DNA from: Methanosarcinaceae archaeon
GTDB lineage: Archaea; Halobacteriota; Methanosarcinia; Methanosarcinales; Methanosarcinaceae
Assembly: GCA_030655675.1 (NCBI GenBank)
Contig: JAUSPM010000185.1
Coordinates: 1-9,003 of the forward strand
DNA: 9,003 bases
Reading direction: 5' to 3'
The notes beneath the pieces were generated by a model. The model was not told the origin of the DNA, searched no databases, and was given only the letters and a program-made list of their open reading frames with translations. Below, one piece after another: positions 6,351 through 9,003 of this stretch; the first letter of the stretch is position 1, and every line of letters starts with the position of its first letter. A program made the translations under genes and the position numbers.

Positions 6351-6380
6351 TAGATATGTACTGATTAGATATGTACTGAT
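6351..6380. repeat. Perfect tandem duplication of a 15-bp unit
   Basis: TAGATATGTACTGAT occurs twice back to back (6351-6365 and 6366-6380) in the gap between thrC and the next gene. Function unknown; it could be a recent slippage product or a paired binding site. Confidence 0.95.
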
Positions 6381-6449
6381 AATTGTATTCTCTTTTCATG
6401 CTCAATAGACAAATTAGGGCGTACTTATGCGCTGGTGATGATGGGATAT

Positions 6450-6463
6450 GCCGCCTGCGGCGG
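6450..6463 (-). repeat. Inverted partial copy of the GC-rich repeat
   Basis: GCCGCCTGCGGCGG is the exact reverse complement of 6312-6325. The two copies bracket a 124-bp segment like terminal inverted repeats. A run of six Ts (6472-6477) follows, so on the plus strand it could also act as a hairpin-plus-T terminator-like structure. Confidence 0.85.
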
Positions 6464-6552
6464 TTATGCTGTTTTTTGATACCAGTTAGATCAATTGTAT
6501 TTACGTTCCCTCCTCTTGTCAGATGTGCAAAATGAAAATTTCGCCCAAAAGT

Positions 6553-6560
6553 CTATTTAA
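6553..6560 (+). promoter_or_regulatory. Possible TATA box of the PUA/PP-loop gene
   Basis: CTATTTAA is centred about 26 bp before the ATG at 6583, compatible with a leaderless transcript. A rival TATTTA at 6498-6503 stands in the same relation to the ATG at 6523, so the sequence alone does not settle the promoter and start. Confidence 0.35.
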
Positions 6561-6582
6561 GTATGCAACTGTTCTGCCTGCC

Positions 6583-8490
6583 ATGTCAAAACCTGTTTAT
6601 CTTGGGGAAATGCTCCTGCACTGGTGCAAGTCCTGCAATGTTCCTGTACTTGGAAAGAAATGCGGATGTGGTGCGAAGACACAGAAAGTTACAGTCACTC
6701 CGCCAGGCGATATTCGTCCGGGTTTTGAGTATGATATTGACCATATCAATTCTGTTTCTATTGAACAGTTCAATGTTCCTCTTATTTCGCCGGATCGTTT
6801 GGTTGTGATGAATAAGGCTCCTTATGATGACAGGATGGAGGAGATCATAGTTGACGGTGAGGTTGTTGCAAGTATCAGGTTCGAGATCGATGGGCTGAGA
6901 TGGGTACTTCTCACAAGGGCTGGTGGTGCACGTCGTATTTTTGGTGGTAAGGACAAAGATAAAGATAGGATGCGGAACTGGGTTGAGATAGATAAGGATG
7001 CTGTTAGTTTTATCGTGAAGGGTGCAAACGTGCTGGCTCCCGGGATTGCGGATGCTGACCCTGATATCCGGGAAGGGGACGAGGTTGTTGTGCTCACTCC
7101 CGATGGCGGGATTGTGGCTGCCGGACGTGCTAAGATGGATGGTGCGACAATGCTCAAGCGTGAGCGGGGCATGGCAGTCAAGTGTCGCTGGAGTGAGGCA
7201 CCGTGTGATATCGTGATTCCAAAAGGCGGTCAGACTTGGGATGATGCGGTGGCTGCAAATTCCGATATTCTGGATGGGTTCATTGAACGGTCACACAAGT
7301 TCATCAGGAATGTCGCAGAAACTACCAAAAGACCTGTGACGGTTTCATATTCAGGCGGTAAGGATAGTCTTGCAACACTTCAACTTGTGAGTGAATGTCT
7401 GGATGATTATGAATTGATGTTCGCAGATACCGGACTTGAATTCCCTGAAACAGTTGAGAATGTGAAGGTTGCTGCCAAACGATATGGCCATCCTCTGCAT
7501 ACAATCAGTGTTGGTGATGCTTTCTGGGAATCTGTGGATGATTTTGGACCACCGAGCGTTGAGGTCAGATGGTGCTGTAAGGTATGCAAACTTGGCCCCA
7601 TCACGCAACTTATTGAGGATAATTACGATAACGGATGCCTGACCTACATTGGCCAGCGCAAGTATGAATCCAGTGCCCGTGCAAAGAGTGAGCGGGTATG
7701 GAAGAACCCCTGGGTTGGGAATCAGGTCGGTGCTGCACCGATACAGGACTGGACTGCGCTGCATGTCTGGTTGTACCTTTTCAGGACAGAGGCACCTTAT
7801 AATCCGTTATATGAGCAGGGTTTTGACAGGATTGGGTGCTGGCTTTGTCCTTCTTCGTCACTTTCGGATATTGTACGTCTCAAAGAGACCCATCCTGAAA
7901 TGGAGAAACGCCTGACTGACTACCTGTATGGATATGCAGAGCGCATGGGATTGTCAAAAGAGTGGGTGGAACACGGGTTCTGGCGCTGGCAAACATTGCC
8001 GTCACATATTGCAGCCATTGCGGAGAAGAAAGGCATCAATACTGTGCCGAAAAGTGAGGGCAATGATGTTCTCACTTTCACGATGACATCGGGATACCAG
8101 CCATGCAAAGCAGGTGGCATGTCTGCTGAGGGAGGTTTTGGTACTGCACTGGATCTTGTGCATCTTGAAGAATCACAAATGCTGCGCGCTGCTGGTGATG
8201 TTTCGTATATGGCAGGTGTGATCTCTATTCTGAATGGTGAAGACCGTGCGCAGATTTTTGCATCCGGGAATGTGACTGCACGAAGCGATACGGAAAAGAA
8301 AGCACGCAGGTTGATGCACAAAGTGGAATTATCCATCCGGCGCGCACTCAAGTGTCATGGGTGCGGGGTTTGTGTTGGAAACTGTCCGAATAATGTACTC
8401 ACTATCGAGGATGGGGTGGCTGTTATAGGGGATGGTTGCGTCCACTGCGGGAAATGTATCGAGGTCTGTCCGGTTGTGAAGTTTGGGTAG
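6583..8490 (+). CDS. PUA-PP-loop (PAPS reductase family) protein with C-terminal 2x[4Fe-4S] ferredoxin
   Basis: The 635-residue protein is a fusion. A zinc ribbon comes first (C15-x2-C18, C27-x-C29), then an uncharacterised linker domain, a PUA-like domain at about 133-203 (WVEIDKDAVSFIVKGANVLAPG ... DADPDIREGDEVVVL, closely like PUA domains of archaeal tRNA-modification enzymes), and a PAPS-reductase-fold PP-loop domain with SGGKDS at 257-262. Cysteines C331-C332 and C419-x2-C422 match the CC...CxxC pattern that holds [4Fe-4S] in APS reductases. A bacterial-type ferredoxin follows (C591, C594, C597, C601 and C619, C622, C625, C629). The reductase ECGLH-type catalytic cysteine is not seen. 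Annotation as PAPS reductase is therefore nominal; RNA thiolation with built-in electron supply is my inference. An ATG at 6523 would add 20 residues unlike the family start; YLGEMLLHWC appears to be the conserved N-terminus. It stands alone between dispersed repeats and ends in TAG. Confidence 0.9.
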   Translation: MSKPVYLGEMLLHWCKSCNVPVLGKKCGCGAKTQKVTVTPPGDIRPGFEYDIDHINSVSIEQFNVPLISPDRLVVMNKAPYDDRMEEIIVDGEVVASIRFEIDGLRWVLLTRAGGARRIFGGKDKDKDRMRNWVEIDKDAVSFIVKGANVLAPGIADADPDIREGDEVVVLTPDGGIVAAGRAKMDGATMLKRERGMAVKCRWSEAPCDIVIPKGGQTWDDAVAANSDILDGFIERSHKFIRNVAETTKRPVTVSYSGGKDSLATLQLVSECLDDYELMFADTGLEFPETVENVKVAAKRYGHPLHTISVGDAFWESVDDFGPPSVEVRWCCKVCKLGPITQLIEDNYDNGCLTYIGQRKYESSARAKSERVWKNPWVGNQVGAAPIQDWTALHVWLYLFRTEAPYNPLYEQGFDRIGCWLCPSSSLSDIVRLKETHPEMEKRLTDYLYGYAERMGLSKEWVEHGFWRWQTLPSHIAAIAEKKGINTVPKSEGNDVLTFTMTSGYQPCKAGGMSAEGGFGTALDLVHLEESQMLRAAGDVSYMAGVISILNGEDRAQIFASGNVTARSDTEKKARRLMHKVELSIRRALKCHGCGVCVGNCPNNVLTIEDGVAVIGDGCVHCGKCIEVCPVVKFG

Positions 8491-8498
8491 GGCGGCGG

Positions 8499-8507
8499 TT
8501 CTTTTTT
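8499..8507 (+). terminator. T-rich transcription terminator after the PUA/PP-loop gene
   Basis: TTCTTTTTT follows a GGCGGCGG stretch nine bases after the stop codon, a likely archaeal end signal. Confidence 0.5.
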
Positions 8508-8542
8508 GTACTTACGGATTGAACTAAAAACAATGCAACAAA

Positions 8543-8562
8543 CGCCGCAGGCGGCACATTCC
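8543..8562 (+). repeat. GC-rich hairpin-forming dispersed repeat, copy 2
   Basis: Identical over 20 bases to 6313-6332, in the same orientation, and again a short distance after a gene's T-rich end. Here the following GCC allows a second, competing hairpin, GGCGG (8550-8554) with CCGCC (8561-8565). Confidence 0.85.
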
Positions 8563-8650
8563 GCCATGAACGAACAGATGAGCGTAGAAAATCAGTTGTC
8601 TATGTCTGATTCATGCATACAATCGGTTATATTTTGTAATCGTCTCACTG

Positions 8651-8698
8651 CGGAGCACGCAGAGGTCGCAAAGAGTTTTTTTTCTTTGCGGTTCTCCG
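8651..8698. repeat. Imperfect inverted repeat with a T-rich loop
   Basis: Outer arms CGGAG (8651-8655) and CTCCG (8694-8698) enclose an 8-bp perfect stem CGCAAAGA (8667-8674) / TCTTTGCG (8683-8690) with a T-rich 8-nt loop. The GCGGAGCACGCAGAGG style of sequence resembles a purine-rich interspersed repeat that I recall from many prokaryotic genomes. It is probably a decayed non-autonomous element rather than a gene. Confidence 0.6.
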
Positions 8699-8758
8699 AT
8701 TCTATCTGGAAATGTATAAAATGTCTCAAAAAAGAATATAAACTTTCCAACCACACCA

Positions 8759-8793
8759 TTTAAATGTTTCAAAACCATTATTTTTAAATGTTT
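8759..8793 (+). repeat. Direct repeat TTTAAATGTTT x2 in an A/T-rich tract
   Basis: The 11-mer occurs at 8759-8769 and 8783-8793. Nearby ACCATTATT recurs at 8774-8782 and 8832-8840, and TTATTGA at 8836-8842 and 8847-8853. Meaning unknown; low base complexity makes some recurrence expected. Confidence 0.6.
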
Positions 8794-9003
8794 ACTGGAT
8801 ATTAAAACATATTAAGTAAAGGGTAGTAAAGACCATTATTGACAAGTTATTGATAAAATTAACGTATTTGTTTAGTCGGTCTAAAGTTGTGTTGTAGCGT
8901 ATGCGGATTTATGGGTGAAAATAAAAACGGTACTACCACCCGTGCGTAGCGCGGCACCGTTCTTCACCACTGCCTTGAATACATATCGAAGTTTCAATCG
9001 CTG

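Larger units (their letters stand above)
8491..9003. other. Gene-poor right end holding repeats and an A/T-rich tract
   Basis: No convincing complete gene is visible in these 513 bases. From left to right they hold a T-rich end signal, a copy of the GC-rich repeat (8543-8562), an imperfect inverted repeat (8651-8698), an A/T-rich tract with short direct repeats (about 8700-8880), and an edge segment. That last part has either a CRISPR-like GTTTCAAT start (8991-9003) or a 40-codon minus-strand frame (8881-9003) open at the window end. Confidence 0.7.

Noticed and set aside
6250..6522. A tRNA or small structured RNA gene in the thrC-downstream gap
   Set aside because: No cloverleaf, T-loop GTTCRA-type motif or paired acceptor arms could be found; the structure there is explained by the repeats.
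7351..7764. Minus-strand frame of about 137 codons opposite the PP-loop domain
   Set aside because: It is a shadow of the SGGKDS-containing domain with no motifs of its own.
6583..8490. Assimilatory sulfate reduction operon
   Set aside because: No ATP sulfurylase, APS kinase, sulfite reductase or transporter gene is adjacent, the ECGLH-type nucleophile is not seen, and the PUA domain points to RNA.
8506..8763. 85-codon frame (TTG start) after the PUA/PP-loop gene
   Set aside because: It runs through the GC-rich repeat and the imperfect inverted repeat, its translation looks like translated repeat DNA, and it has no ribosome site.

Overview
The window looks like chromosomal DNA of a euryarchaeal methanogen or close relative, probably of the Methanosarcinales. 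This is inferred from gene content, archaeal-style A/T-rich TATA boxes, AGGTGAT-type ribosome sites and archaeal gene versions; no rRNA or other marker is present to fix the taxon. There are eight protein genes, no recognisable tRNA or rRNA gene and no complete CRISPR array.

Left half (69-4013, minus strand): a compact isoprenoid-entry operon. Read in transcription order it encodes an XRE-type helix-turn-helix regulator (3279-4013), archaeal HMG-CoA synthase (2172-3221), the partner acetoacetyl-CoA thiolase (989-2161), a DUF35 zinc-ribbon/OB-fold protein (594-983) and a CYTH-fold phosphohydrolase/cyclase-like protein (69-593). The thiolase, synthase and DUF35 protein belong to families known to form the archaeal thiolase/HMG-CoA synthase complex that starts the mevalonate pathway to membrane lipids. 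The last four genes are packed so that ribosome sites overlap upstream stop codons. At the final junction the DUF35 gene ends in an amber TAG followed at once, and in the same frame, by the CYTH gene's ATG. That matters because some Methanosarcinales read TAG as pyrrolysine.

Middle (4014-6249): a divergent promoter region with a small dyad separates the regulator from an orphan Cas4-like protein (4149-4988, plus strand). This protein keeps the iron-sulfur cysteines but appears to lack most nuclease catalytic residues. A hairpin follows, then a threonine synthase gene (5095-6249, GTG start).

Right half (6250-9003): a large multidomain protein (6583-8490) with a zinc ribbon, a PUA-like RNA-binding domain, a PAPS-reductase-type PP-loop domain with CC...CxxC cysteines, and a C-terminal 2x[4Fe-4S] ferredoxin. 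The PUA domain points to RNA sulfuration or modification more than to sulfate assimilation (inference). The gene is flanked by copies of a GC-rich, hairpin-forming 20-bp repeat at 6313-6332 and 8543-8562, with an inverted partial copy at 6450-6463. The last ~500 bases carry no convincing complete gene. They hold the repeat copy, a second imperfect inverted repeat (8651-8698), an A/T-rich stretch with short direct repeats, and at the extreme right edge either the start of a CRISPR-like repeat or the tail of a minus-strand frame.
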